A DNA stretch of 64,000 nt from Mesotaenium endlicherianum (GCA_009602735.1 WELA01004839.1:232649-296648); one strand, 5' to 3'; counted from the first letter of the stretch, positions 22,412 to 33,862 are shown. The notes: generated from the sequence alone by a model not told the origin. Translations and numbers: made by a program.

Positions 22412-24498
22412 CACTAGGTATCCCATCGGACCATATATGGTCTAGCTAACCCCCATTTTTCAGCGCTGACCTCCAGGGTGCTACAGTTGACCAAATGGTA
22501 CAATCTATGGCTCAAACGAACCGTACAGACTTGAACCTTAGGCGAAAAAATGCAAAATGGTCTTCAGATCATTAACGACAAAGTTAGAGTCAAAAGAGTG
22601 AGGTTCAAAGTTCAGGTTCACAACGAAATTTTAAGTGAAAAGTCTGTCATACCCGAGGTCACTAAAAAGCTCTTAGAGCCATGGCTTCCTCTTCAAATGC
22701 GCCAGAGATTGTTGTGGGTGGTAAATTACTCATCCCTGCCACCTTCTGGGGAGATGCATGGGCGAAAAAGACATTTGGACAGTAGTACATAGAGTTTTTT
22801 TAAGTCGGAATTGTGAGGAAAGAGGTTGTGAGGACTCAAAAGGAGAACTCATGGCTCATAAAAGTGTTGTATGACAAAGAAAAGAAGCAGTGGGAGGCAT
22901 GGCAGGTCAGGCAGTACCTATCTACTGTGCCTGAAGAGTCCTGGTTTTATTACGAGCCGCATGTAGTTCGTTTTGGCTCGGTTTCTTCAGGGGCCACTTT
23001 ACTTGCAAATTCTAGGGAGACTGGCAGTCAAGGTCTGATTTCTTCCTCCCAAGACCCAAACGATGACTCCCAGCCAAGGTCTAATGATGCTCATGAGGAG
23101 GAGGAGGAGGAGGAGGAGGAGGACGAGGATACAATGAGGAAGAAGGGCAGGCTTGACTGCGGAAAGGGTAAACAGGTGCTGCTTACTGTTCCTATAGATA
23201 GAAATGAGAAAAGGGAGAGGAGGAGGAAGGGCAAACTAAGTCAGAAGAAGAGGAATAGCAGCAGGTATAAGAAGGTTGCAGGTGTCAGTGATGAGAAGCT
23301 GCATTCCTCTGATGGTGAGTTGGAAGAAGAAGGAGATCCCCTGGAGGAGGAGCACCTTCGGGAAGGTACAGCTGAGGAGGAGTACAACTGGAGACCTCCA
23401 ATTCATGGTGAGAAGTATCCATGGAGGCAGCAGCCAGGTGGCTCTTCAACCTCTGGACTGAGAGGTGTCAATCCTAAGACATTTCTGAACTACACTCCCT
23501 TTGCTGTGCTGTGCCTGTTCATAGGCATAGATCCACATAAAGGGAGGCGCTTTCGCTGGAGTGCGGGGCGGGCTGGAATGGACAGGTTCCTAGGGAGACA
23601 CTTCCCTGAGCACGTTCCAGGAGGCTCTAGACCAGGGTGTGTAGTGTGCAGGAGCAAGCTGTATGACCTAGGCCATGAGAAGAGTAAGGTGAGGCCTAGC
23701 TATTGGTGCGCGACGTGTGGAGTAGCGCTTTGCCCCGCGCCTTGCTTTGAGGAGTACCATATCAACAGGCACATAGCACATGTAGATAGTGGCCCCTACA
23801 GGTTGAGTAGCACTAACAAGTAGGACTGTAGAGCAGAGGAACTGCAACAGAAACATATATGAAAGACATTGTGCTCCATAAACAGTTCAGCTTCATGTGT
23901 GCAAAGCTGTCGATCCGCGATATTTTGCAATTAATAATTCATTTTAATCATTTTAATTCATTAATTGTATATGAATATTTTTTTGTAAGTAAAGTAAGAC
24001 CTTACTTTCAAGCTCCACTTTACAGATTACTATTTGCATGCGTAAAGAATAAATTATGAATTATTAATTGTGATGCTTTGTTGCATGAGGCACTAAAAAG
24101 TACGAAAAGTACCCGGACCCCATATGGTCTACTAAGTACAGAGTGTGCCTGCACAAAGCTACTGATTAGAATGAAGTGAAATTTGTTTTATATGATAGGT
24201 AAGACACATGCCTACCCCAGATTAAATCAACAACTACTGGTTCAAATCCGAACTCATAGTGTGTGAAGTCTAAGTTGGCCCTATTTGCTCGTTTCTTGTT
24301 ACCGTACACACTTTGTACGGAAAGTACACCTTACCTTTCCGAAAATTGCGGGCCACATGGCGAGTGCAATACCTTGTGATGTAAGCTCTCTAACGATCTA
24401 TCACACATAGTCATAGCTTCAGTGCTTATTTCAATATAGTGTGACTTAGGGGGTGCATTATTGGACCATATATGGTCTTTTCCTTGGAAGACCTAGTG
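22412..24498 (+). mobile_element. piggyBac-type DNA transposon derivative inserted in repeat A2
   Basis: The 2087-base insertion is flanked by TTAA (22408-22411 and 24499-24502), and the uninterrupted A copy has a single TTAA there. Its ends are CACTAGGTATCCCATC on the left and the complement CACTAGGTCTTCCAAG on the right. Each is followed within 15-25 bases by the palindrome GACCATATATGGTC. TTAA duplication is diagnostic of the piggyBac superfamily, and the internal reading frame ends in a piggyBac-like zinc ribbon. The catalytic DDE core was not found, so it is a non-autonomous derivative. Confidence 0.85.
22804..23823 (+). CDS. Reading frame of the piggyBac derivative with C-terminal zinc ribbon
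   Basis: The open frame from 22804 has no early in-frame ATG; a pyrimidine run ending in AAG at 22796-22804 could be an acceptor, so this may be a downstream exon. The first ~80 residues (VRKEVVRTQKENSWLIKVLY) are unrecognised. A poly-Glu tract (residues ~95-105) and a basic region (KRERRRKGKLSQKKR) follow. The last ~60 residues show PGCVVC, YWCATC, ALCPAPCF and YH: C-x2-C, C-x2-C, LC-x3-CF and YH. This is the cysteine-rich DNA-binding domain at the end of piggyBac transposases. Without the catalytic core it could only bind DNA. A 5' exon starting MASSSNAPEIVVGG at 22681 is possible but not proven. Confidence 0.6.
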   Translation, partial: VGIVRKEVVRTQKENSWLIKVLYDKEKKQWEAWQVRQYLSTVPEESWFYYEPHVVRFGSVSSGATLLANSRETGSQGLISSSQDPNDDSQPRSNDAHEEEEEEEEEDEDTMRKKGRLDCGKGKQVLLTVPIDRNEKRERRRKGKLSQKKRNSSRYKKVAGVSDEKLHSSDGELEEEGDPLEEEHLREGTAEEEYNWRPPIHGEKYPWRQQPGGSSTSGLRGVNPKTFLNYTPFAVLCLFIGIDPHKGRRFRWSAGRAGMDRFLGRHFPEHVPGGSRPGCVVCRSKLYDLGHEKSKVRPSYWCATCGVALCPAPCFEEYHINRHIAHVDSGPYRLSSTNK

Positions 24499-25401
24499 TT
24501 AAGACTACTCTTGCTATCAGCAATTCGACAATTGAGCCTTCTGAGAGAACCTGGAAACTAACACAGCACTCATTATTTTAAGTCACCCTCGCACGCTTGT
24601 GGCGTTTGACCCAAATCTGTGCTAATCTTCTCACAAATTCTATTGTGCAGCTCTCTACTCTACCAGCGAGCTCCTCTCTTGGGAACTCCTGAGGTCTAAC
24701 CTTCATATGATACACTTAGGAAGAAATCTTCCAGCGTCGGCAGAAACGTGGCGTCTCGGCTCTTCTATGGCCTTGGGAACTCCTTCTTCTTCTTCAGCTT
24801 CCTTTGACAACGATGCGAGCAAGAATGAGGCAGCTTCAGGCAGGACTCGTGCCATTCACAGGCACCACACATCATCCTCTCTCGAGAATGCCAGTGCTTA
24901 GTCACAGTGCTTAGCTTGCATGCCGTCCTTACCTAGCAGCTCTCACACAGCTTAGGAGTTGTCGTTCAGCATGCATGCATGCCTTGGGGTTGTCGCGCGT
25001 GACTGCTTAGCCTTTCAACTGACAATCATACCTATGTGGCTGGCTGGCAGCATTTAGGATGAACGCTCAAGCCGTGACTAGTCACCTGAGGGTCTTGGCC
25101 GAGGTGGCACACAACGCCTCTGCAACATTCCTGCTGTACTTGGCTTAGATAGCCTATTGATCAGTACCTTTCCGGGCACTTGCTGGTTCCATACCTCGAG
25201 CCTTTTGGCTGACTACTCCGTCCAAATCCCCATCCATCCCTCGGTGTGGGTTTGATGTGTCGTGACCACTTTGACAGTGATAACGACTTTAACATGACCG
25301 CTGACTAAGATACGGTGAGTTAACACTCACTTCCCGTACCTGGACGGCCGCGGCTCGCGCTGTGCGTGCGGCACCGTCAAGTGGATAGCAGTCGCGACAG
25401 C

Positions 25402-25745
25402 TGTCGTGCCTAACAGCGTCGGACCCCTGGCACGTGCGTAGCTCCTCAGCTCATGTGCCTTCAACCCGGTCGACGTGTCGGCGGTCCCTTTCACGTGCGG
25501 GAATTTCCTGGTCGTTGGTCGGTGCGTTGCTGCACGTGGGAAATCGACCGAGTTGATGATCCCCTGCACGTGTGTCGGTGGCGGACTGGCTGGGGGTTGA
25601 CCCATTCCTGGTCTTCCTGCACTTGCATTATGCGGTGAAGCATCCCACACTCAGTGCTTCCCATGCTCAACCAATTCCTCATTCCACCCTACCAACACTT
25701 AGTAGAAATTTTCAAAAAGTTATCTCATCCTCAGCTTCCCTTACA
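25402..25745 (-). repeat. Repeat B1 of the minus-strand element
   Basis: This copy of 21778-22121 lies between the integrase region and repeat A2. On the minus strand it is preceded by the purine tract GAAAGGGAGGGG (25746-25757), a likely polypurine tract. Confidence 0.8.
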
Positions 25746-25749
25746 CCCC

Positions 25750-26750
25750 TCCCTTTCAGCTGAGACGTCCCTGCCTTTCCGCTGAAGGCCTCTATCTCCT
25801 GGCCTTGTGGCTCGGGTTCTTAGGAAGGTAGTCAGGACATTCCCATCGTCCTGCCGTAATCTCCTCTTCACCAATGCAGAAGGTGTGCTAACGGGCACTA
25901 CACTTATCACAAGTTTCCATTGCTTCTTTATCATCCCGCACTTTGCAGCTGGCACAAGGTGTGGCTGGCACCAATTCCTCGAGCACAGTCTTAACCGTAG
26001 GATTGATGTTGGGCAAGTGGCACAGCGAGCAGATCTGCACGTGATCTCTCATAATCTTACCATCAGAACCTTCCAGTTCCAACACACCACTGTCGAACGC
26101 ATGTTTCGCGCGTAAGATCACTGCACCTGAATTGGTGTCAATGGTGGTCTTGGTCTGGCGCTTGCGGTAGACAAAGTCTCCTTCCTGGATCTGCGTCATT
26201 CGCAGGCGATAGCTCCCGTCTCGCGTCCTGGCGTAACGCTTTGTGTCTTTTTTCTATGCGATTTTCAGATTGTCCAGGGCAGCAGGCATCATGTGCTCAA
26301 ATAACACCTTGCGACGTATCATGACCTTTAGCAATTCATCAGAGTTGTCCAGGTCTTTCACCTGCTCAATCTCCTGCTTGATGCTGTTGGGCACAACTGG
26401 ACTTTTGCCAAACAGTATTTGATAAGGCGAGTAATTTGCCAAAGCAGCTTGCTTGCTAAATCTGTAACCCATAACCAGCCATGGCAGGGCCAGATCCCAA
26501 TCACACTTATCATGCTCAAGGCAAAATTTGCGCAAAGCAGACTTAATGGTTTGCACCATCCGTTTTGCTAGACCATCTGCTTGTGGGTGATCTCTTGACG
26601 TAGTGCGATGGTCAATGAAGCATCTGTCCAAGAGTTTCTGAAAAGATCCTTGGAACTCAGACCCTTGGTCTGTCAGCACCTCTGCTGCTTTAGGCTCGGC
26701 GGCCTGCTTCCTAGGCTTTTTACCTTTTCCGATGGATCGTCGCCTCTCGT
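25750..26750 (-). pseudogene. Integrase core and degenerate PHD-like end of the minus-strand element
   Basis: EVLTDQGSEFQGSFQKLL and HPQADGLAKRMVQTIKSALR are the rve integrase core. SPYQILFGKSPVV and DFVYRKRQTKTTIDTNSG match the integrase of the plus-strand element. The C-terminus has CASC, TCDKC and H-x2-C-like spacing, a worn PHD finger. The part is broken. Confidence 0.7.
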
Positions 26751-26799
26751 GTTGAATGGGGTATGTCAGACGCCTTTGGATGGGCTGCCTCAAGAACCT

Positions 26800-28700
26800 T
26801 CCTTCATCTGCTGCAGTCCAGCTGGTCCCTGTTCCTCCCTCTTCACGTGGCGGGGGCGGGTTTGGCAAAGGCCACCCTGCTGGATCTGCTCTGGGGTCAA
26901 TTGTCCAACTCCACTCGCGCTCAATAGTAGCAATGCACGCAACGGTTGTGCCAAACTCCTCCCTGGCTGGTGGCGTAACCGTCCATGCTTGTGTCAAGGT
27001 CTGGTGTCTTTGAGTCGTAGCTAGTTGTGCGTATATAGCATTTTCTGCTGTCAAGCGGCTTATGGTGCTTCTCAGCTCTACCAGTTCCCTTTCAGAAACC
27101 GCAGGTGTCCTAGGAGCTGGACTGTCCTTCTCCCACGTTCCAGTGGATGAAGGACGCACCATGGGGATGTGAATTCCCTGTGCCATGGCTTTGCAAATCA
27201 AGCTATCCTCTCCTTCTCTCTGCAAAATCTCCAGGATAGGTTGCGGAGACGGAGCCATGGTTCCTTTCAAAACCCCTTATCTCTGAGCTGTTCCCCTATA
27301 CTTGAGATAACGCATCAGCATCCGCCTGAAAGGTGCATTCCCTTCCCCGGCCAGTTTTCTTGGTCTGCTTGCGCGACCGCGAGGATTACCTTGTGTTGGT
27401 TCCACCTTAGCGGTGCAAGCAGCCACTTCCTGCGGCTGTTGTAGCTGATGGGGGGTAGCTTCTGGTGCAAAAAAATTGGCTGTTGGGGTGCTGGATGTAG
27501 GTGACTTCAGATTGTTGTATGGATCTGATGGGCTGAGCCCCACCATTATCAAGTGGTCGGCCACCCAGTCATCCGTCCTGAGCTCTTGTAGTTCCAACAG
27601 ATCCAGCTCTGGAGTAGGGAAACGTGGAATTTCTTCCTTAATCTCCTCTTCATTGGTGACTGAGGGCAGGTCGACCCCTGGAAGGTCTGGCATTTCTGCC
27701 TCATCTTCAACTGGCTTCTCCACTCCAGGTGGTGGTGGCTCTCCATCATTATCTGTGTTGAGCTTCGCCAAGTTGACGATGGCTGATTGCAGAGTGCTTG
27801 CCGCTTTAGCCACTTCCTCTTTCTTGTGCCGTCAAACGTCTGCTTCCAGCAGCTGCTCCATGATCTGCCTTGCAATGGATTCAGCTGTCTGACTGGCTGA
27901 ACCCTGCTGTTGCCCCTTAGCCTGCGGCTTTGGGCTCATCAAAGAAGGTGTTGTGGACAATTGCTTGCTCGACTCCTCCTTGCGTTCTTTGAATATCACT
28001 TCGAGGCATATGGTCTTTGCAGACCACAAGAATCTCCTGAATTTCGGCTACTCTCTTCAGCCCATTCACCAATATTGCACTGGCGTTCTTGCACTGATGC
28101 TTAATTTAGATAGTATTCAAAGTCTTCAAGCGTCGGCTCAGGGGTCTTCTTCTCAGACTCCTCTGACATGTCTTGTAACGGCGCTTGCTCTGGTGAAGAC
28201 GATACACTTTTGGTTAGCTTCGCAGCTACTTGAGCTGTCCTGCCAGTAGTCTCCGTGCCCAGCTGCTCTTGGGCTGAGGTAGGTATCATACCCTAATCTG
28301 GCATCTTCTGGAGTCTCCTCACGCCTTGATGTCGTGGCTCCGGAAGGTGGGCTCCCAAATATCTGGTTGTGAGTGGCGTTTCTCACAGATGATGGGGTGT
28401 CCTGCGTATCGTCTTCCGCGCTTAGCAGCGGCGTTGCCTGCTTAGACGCCTGGTCCCCCATGGGTGTATCCTCTCATTCCAGAGGTGCTTGTAATTCATT
28501 GGTCCGATTATCGATCCGGTCCAACAGATCCTGACAGCTCATCAATTCAGCCATCCTAGCTTCCCTAAATGCTCTATCTCTGGCAGCTTCCGCTGCGTCT
28601 CTTTGCACACCGTATTCTTCTTGTTGCTGATGTGCCGTCCTGATAGCCCTTTGATCAGATGTTGGCACCACATGGACCCCAATTGTCACTGCTCTTGGCC
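26800..28700 (-). pseudogene. Linker region between methyltransferase and integrase in the minus-strand element
   Basis: Low-complexity, acidic and Pro-rich reading frames (LPGVDLPSVTNEEEIKEEIP, FPTPELDLLELQEL) without a recognisable domain. They resemble the spacer of the plus-strand element in composition only. Confidence 0.45.
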
Positions 28701-28724
28701 TCGGCATAGGCTTGTTAGTGAAGG

Positions 28725-30566
28725 TCAGCTGCTGCCAGTCATGATTGTTTCCACCAACCAAGTCATAGAGTGCTGCCCAATCATGTTGCCGAAAATCTTT
28801 GCAGCTTCATCTGACCCTACAGCACCGGCTATATGCCGAGCTATGGTGTCGCATATTTCAAGGCATTTGCCCTTCTCCACCGCAGTAGGCTCTTTGCAAA
28901 CGGCGTCTCTTCCATGCATGTCTTTGACCATTCTTGGTCCACCTTCTATGAAGGCTCGGGATCCTGGATATGCTGTGAAGGTTGGCAATACCACCCTTGG
29001 CTGATCTGGTTCGTTGATGACACACTGTGGATAGGACTCCCTCTTGGCCACTGGTCTGGTATGCACCGCCAGCGCCTCTTCCACTGTCAATGCCCTTGGT
29101 GACCGCCGTGTAATGTCCTCCATCTCTCTCAGAACCTCAATAGACATGCCATTGGTCCAAAATATGCTGGCCATATGGGATAATCCTCCGTGCTTGGCGT
29201 CGATGATTAGCACATGATGGCCCAAAGTGGAGTCAAAAATCAACCATGGTTCTCCCAGCTTCATCTGCTTGCAATCCATTCCTGGATGCACATTCTCAAT
29301 CACAAACACTGGTGGGTAGAAGTGCTGTCGTTCCCGCAGCATGCTGATGATTTTCACCATCCATCCCCAGTGTTGTGCTCGTGGATCACTGAATCCCCTC
29401 CTATTTCCAGCTTGAGAAAACGGTTGACAAGGAAATCCAACAAAGATCCAGTCAATCCTGTAGCCATACAAGCCTTCAGGCTTCACATCAATAATGTTGC
29501 CTCCGTTGATGCGCTTGACGTAGCTATATGCGGGCACCAACCCTTGAAAATGATGCATTTGCCGCATCTGATTCATGACTTCTTGGAATGTTAGAAAAGC
29601 GTGGTCATTGTTGTCCACATACAGGACTTTGGCCACTTGTATTCCTCGCTGGATCAATGCTATGGTCCCAGACCCAAGTCCGGCAAATAATTCCAACACC
29701 ACTACTCCCCTTTTGCAAAAAGGATCTCCCATCCTGACAATGCCTTGCGGCAGCGGCTCAACTCCAGGCATCAGATTTGCAGTGGAGGTAACTGGGTAGG
29801 GTACTGGCAGCAACTCTTGCGGGCCGCAGTCCCTATTACTCACAGTTTCCAGCTGCTTCATGATCCGAGGTTGCCATACCAAGGGTGTTGACATGTTGAT
29901 GCTCGTATAGCCTTCCTCTCTTTGCTTCATGATGTTGTCGCAGTCTTCTGGGTACCTGTCGTTAACGCAGCAGTCTAGCAATCCGTAGTTTGCTTCTCCT
30001 GTGCAAACCATCTTCACAGGAATTTCTCCTGCCGGCTGCCGATCTGTTGACTGGTAAGTCACCCTCTGCTTTTGCAGATCAATGACCATACCCAAGGGAA
30101 TCAGTGCTTCTGTTCCCGAGAGAACATCATAGTTCTCTGCCTCCGTCACTGTGCACTCCATGAGAAGTGACGCCTCTTTAGGTTTCCCTGGATTTACTAT
30201 TATTTTCACAGGCTTGCGGGTAATTCCACAAGACTTTGAGACTTGTCTCGAGGCAGTTCTCAACTGGAAAGGACTCTCTTTGAGGTCCCTTGCCGTCAAT
30301 CCTAGAGCTTTCACAACTCGCTTTCCCAAGATGACTGGCTGTGCGCCTGTATCCAACAGAATGTTGGGAGCTGCCCAGTTATGGAAGATTAATGCACCAT
30401 CCCTATTTTGCACTCTCACGGTGCTGAAATTGGTGGGCAAGGAGGCGCTATTCGCACCTTCCTCAGCTATATCCAGCTGATGTCTGGCTTCTTCAACCGT
30501 GAATGGGTAAGTGATATGCAAATCAGCGAGAGAAAGCAAAGGAGCATGTTGGATCCGGTGTTCCAC
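28725..30566 (-). CDS. Retropepsin-like protease fused to a C5 cytosine methyltransferase (retroelement-encoded)
   Basis: This 613-codon frame is the best-kept part of the element. Residues ~69-90 (LLDTGAQPVILGKRVVKALGL) are the protease core, with SGTEALIPLGM downstream. From about residue 285 a methyltransferase begins. Motif I is VVLELFAGLGSGTIAL, the cofactor loop VLYVDNND. Motif IV is FVGFPCQPFSQAG with the catalytic Pro-Cys-Gln at residues 379-381. Motif VI is FVIENVHPG. Further landmarks are a DNMT3-like IFWTN and a C-terminal IGQ-type motif. The fold transfers methyl groups to C5 of cytosine. Retrotransposon-borne methyltransferases are known from charophytes and dinoflagellates. Relation to the DNMT3/DRM side is tentative. 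A role in marking element DNA is inference. Confidence 0.85.
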   Translation of the reverse strand: MEHRIQHAPLLSLADLHITYPFTVEEARHQLDIAEEGANSASLPTNFSTVRVQNRDGALIFHNWAAPNILLDTGAQPVILGKRVVKALGLTARDLKESPFQLRTASRQVSKSCGITRKPVKIIVNPGKPKEASLLMECTVTEAENYDVLSGTEALIPLGMVIDLQKQRVTYQSTDRQPAGEIPVKMVCTGEANYGLLDCCVNDRYPEDCDNIMKQREEGYTSINMSTPLVWQPRIMKQLETVSNRDCGPQELLPVPYPVTSTANLMPGVEPLPQGIVRMGDPFCKRGVVVLELFAGLGSGTIALIQRGIQVAKVLYVDNNDHAFLTFQEVMNQMRQMHHFQGLVPAYSYVKRINGGNIIDVKPEGLYGYRIDWIFVGFPCQPFSQAGNRRGFSDPRAQHWGWMVKIISMLRERQHFYPPVFVIENVHPGMDCKQMKLGEPWLIFDSTLGHHVLIIDAKHGGLSHMASIFWTNGMSIEVLREMEDITRRSPRALTVEEALAVHTRPVAKRESYPQCVINEPDQPRVVLPTFTAYPGSRAFIEGGPRMVKDMHGRDAVCKEPTAVEKGKCLEICDTIARHIAGAVGSDEAAKIFGNMIGQHSMTWLVETIMTGSS

Positions 30567-30649
30567 CAGGGCCTTCAGCTTCTCCAGCGAAAAACTAAAT
30601 GTCTTATGCGTCCCGGGCTGGCTTGTCGTAGCTGCGAGATCTCATTTTC

Positions 30650-32500
30650 ATCCAGTGATCCGGAAAGTCTGAGGAAGCTTCCCAGCATTCCTTGGCACCA
30701 GACGGTTGTGATCTGCTTGCTCGGCAGCCGTTGCGTCCACAGCCTTTTCAGGCATCAGCTTCTCGCCTTTGCAGACGGTCTTTTCTGCAATATCTGCATC
30801 ATAGAAGACATTGGGCGCGTTTAGTTTCGCAAATTGAGCTTTTAACTCAGCGATTTCTGCACTCATAGCTTCAGACTTTTGGTTACCCTTGCGGTTACCA
30901 GAGCCACCCTTTTCTTTCTTTTTTTCCTCGTCGGCCTCTTTCATGGCAGTATTTGCCCATGGCGGTTTCAAATTTGGATTGTTAGACCAGCACTTATCTT
31001 CTGAATGTCCCTTCTTGCTGCAATGTGCACATATCTGCGCCTTGCTAGCAGATAGTTGCTTAGCATCTGGGTACGGACAATCCCTCTTCTGATGTCCTGA
31101 TTTCCCGCAATTCCAACAACTCTCTGTTGTTTCAGCAGTGTTGGCATGCTTAGCAAAGTTATTGAAAGACCCGCTCTTCTTCTTAAACTGGAAATTAGAG
31201 CTGTTGGCCTTAGGCGGAGAGGATTCCTTCCTCCTCTCAGGAGCCATAAGCATCCTGGAAGCCTCTTTGTACCACACTTTACCTTCTTCGACATTGCGTG
31301 CTATTTCAGCCGCCTCGTCAATGTCCCAGTCAATCCCGTGCTTTGCGGACAGATGTGGCCTGAGTTCACGATCTGTTTCCTTGCCCAAGCACAACGAAAA
31401 CTTGTCAGCCACTATTCTGGGCTCGTATATTTTTGCCTTTTCGGCGAGGTCTACCAATCTAGATTTAACCTCCATAACTGTCTCGTTCTTCTGACGAACA
31501 AAATGCACATAACGGTGCACCTTGAGACTGCGATCCTCTGGGAATTGTGCTTCAAGCAACTTAAAGAAACGACGCAGACAATGCTCGGGATCTAGCTGGT
31601 CATCCCCAGCCCCCATATCCTTACAACAGCTAGCCAAGGCTTGCGCATAGCTTGCCTCTGTCGTGGCGCTATCGCCTTGCTGACCCTGAAGAGGTGCAGC
31701 TCTGCGTGTTACTTGTTCCTGAGCATTAGCAATCTTTTCAGACAATTCTGCATACACCTTTCGCAATTCTGCGACAGAGCCGGCATCATCGTTCTGAGTA
31801 GCAGCCCTTTGCTGACCCTCAGTGAGTTGCCTCATGGCCTCTGTTAATTCTTGTGTTAGTGCAGCTAAGTCTATGCTCTCAACAGGTGCAATTGTCACTG
31901 TTCTTCCTAGAGATAAAGCAGACATTCGGACTTTTGCAGCCTCTTTCTAGATTTTCAAATCCCTTGCCCTTTTCTGTTCTCCAAACGCCCATTTTTGGGT
32001 GAGATCCTCATCCTTCCGGAATTGGCGATATAGCAGCAGGGCATCCTTGTCCAAGTACTGGACCAAGCCCATAAATGCGACAGATTGCGTATAAAAAGAA
32101 TCCTTCCGAATCTTCTCAAAGAATTCTGCCCAATAGATCTCATCAAACTCTTCAAAAGTGAGACCGTTTTCGCTGGTTCGTCCGCTAAAACACTTTGCAG
32201 ACAGCTTGAGCTTAGGATTTTCATCCTGATCATCCTTGGCCATTTTGAACGGTGACCAGGACTCACTGACTCTTCCCCACACGTCTTGCTCTCTGCCCAA
32301 ATCAGGTGCAAAGGCTCGGGTGTTATCCGGGTTCTCACCGCTTGCGGAGATATGACGAGACTCGTCTCTCGACGGTTGCTCACTCCACCGGTTGTCAGTA
32401 TGCTCAGACGTCTCACTTCCTGGTACACTCTGGCTAGAATCAGAACCTTCTGCAGGCTCCACAGAGAGGTAGAGTCTTCCACTCCTCAATTGCATATACA
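30650..32500 (-). pseudogene. Gag-type region of the minus-strand element
   Basis: It starts at MQLRSGRLYLSVEPAEGSD (Met at about 32495) and has a capsid-like helical region (HRYVHFVRQKNETVMEVKSRLVDL). Two CCHC knuckles follow (CWNCGKSGHQKRDC and CAHCSKKGHSEDKC), then a coiled-coil-like end. The helix containing RxKNET is shared with the gag of the plus-strand element. The part is broken. Confidence 0.75.
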
Positions 32501-32615
32501 GTTGAATTTCTCCGGGTCCCCTTCCAGGTTGAACATCGGCAGCCTTCACAGGCCTCAATCCCCAACTGACTTGAGAATTCTTGTTCACCTGAACCAATCA
32601 ACAGGTTCTCAGAAG

Positions 32616-33823
32616 TAGGACAGAAGCGTCTTACTTCCACACAGGCTTTCACCCAAGTTGAGGGTTTACAGAATGAACAAGTTTTGTGGTTTGCAGAAAT
32701 CACGTCTAAGCAGCTTAACAGGCAATGCCAGATTAAGAGAAAGTTGCCCTTCAAGGCTTTCGCTTAACTCCCACAAGTCACAGCTTACAAAACTCTGAAA
32801 CTGCACATCTATGCTGGCCTGGTCTGAGCTCTTCACTCAACACCGCGCCTTAACAACTCTTAATGCTCGGCTGGGCTCACTCAGTTCTTCACTGAGAGCT
32901 TTACTTGTTAAGACTACTCTTGCTATCAGCAATTTGACAATTGAGACTTCTGAGAACCTGGAAACTAACACAGCACTCACCATTTTAAGTGACCCTCGTA
33001 CGCTTGTGGCGTTTGACCCAAATCTGTGCTAATCTCCTCACAAATTCTATTGTGCAGCTCTCTACTTTCTACCAGCGAGCTCCTCTCTTGGGAACTCCTG
33101 AGGTCTAACCTTCCTATGATACACTTAGGAAGAAATCTTCCAGCGTCGGCAGAAGCGTGGCGTCTTGGCTCTTTTATGGCCTTGGGAACTCCTTCTTCTT
33201 CTTCAGCTTCCTTTGACAACAATGCGAGCAAGAATGAGGCAGCTTCAGGCAGGACTCGTGCCTTTCACAGGCACCACACATCATCCTCTCTCGAGAATGC
33301 CAGTGCTTAGTCACAGTGCTTAGCTTGCATGCCGTCCTTACCTAGCAGCTCTCACACAGCTTAGGAGTTGTCGTTCAGCATGCATGCATGCCTTGGGGTT
33401 GTCGCGCGTGACTGCTTAGCCTTTCAACTGACAATCATACCTATGTGGCTGGCTGGCAGCATTTAGGATGAACGCTCAAGCCGTGACTAGTCACCTGAGG
33501 GTCTTGGCCGAGGTGGCACACAACGCCTCTGCAACATTCCTGCTGTACTTGGCTTAGATAGCCTATTGATCAGTACCTTTCCAGACACTTGCTGGTTCCA
33601 TACCCCTAGCCTTTCGGCTGATTACTCCGTCCAAATCCCCATCCATCCCTGGGTGTGGGTTTGACGTGTCGTGACCACTTTGACAGTGATAACGACTTTG
33701 ACATGACCGCTGATTGAGATAACTCGGACCTTTGGTCGGTGAGTCAACACTGACTTCCCGTACCTGGGCGGCCGTGGCTTGCGCTGTGCGTGCGGCACCG
33801 TCAAGTGGATAGCAATTGCGACA
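32616..33823 (-). repeat. Repeat A1 (5' terminus) of the minus-strand element
   Basis: On the minus strand it starts TGTCGCAATTGC at 33823 and ends CTGTCCTA before CTTCTGAGAACC. The plus-strand element also has CTTCT directly after its A1. It is flanked by TCAA (33824-33827). Confidence 0.8.
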
Positions 33824-33862
33824 TCAACAGGTGGTTAAAAATATTTTTGTTAGAGTGATATG

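Larger units (their letters stand above)
22123..25399 (-). repeat. Repeat A2 of the minus-strand element, interrupted by a piggyBac-type insertion
   Basis: Segments 22123-22411 and 24499-25399 together match 32616-33823. The gap is exactly the TTAA-flanked insertion. Confidence 0.85.
21778..33823 (-). mobile_element. Methyltransferase-bearing Ty3/gypsy-like retrotransposon fossil with split direct repeats (minus strand)
   Basis: Read on the minus strand: repeat A (33823-32616), gag with zinc knuckles (~32500-30650), protease plus C5-methyltransferase (30566-28725), linker regions, integrase core with a PHD-like C-terminus (~26750-25750), purine tract, B (25745-25402), A (25399-22123, split by a piggyBac-type element) and B (22121-21778). 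The outer ends are TGTCG...; TCAA flanks both ends (21774-21777 and 33824-33827). It is broken; RT was not recognised among its parts. The A copies differ by a few percent, so it is of similar or somewhat younger age than the element to its left. The gag start (MQLRSGRLYLS) resembles MPTRSGRSYQP of that element, so the two are related families. Confidence 0.85.

Noticed and set aside
24170-24260. Possible tRNA or tRNA-derived SINE from a B-box-like GGTTCAAATCC (24239-24249)
   Set aside because: No matching T-stem, no A box at the proper distance and no cloverleaf; it lies inside the piggyBac derivative and is probably chance.
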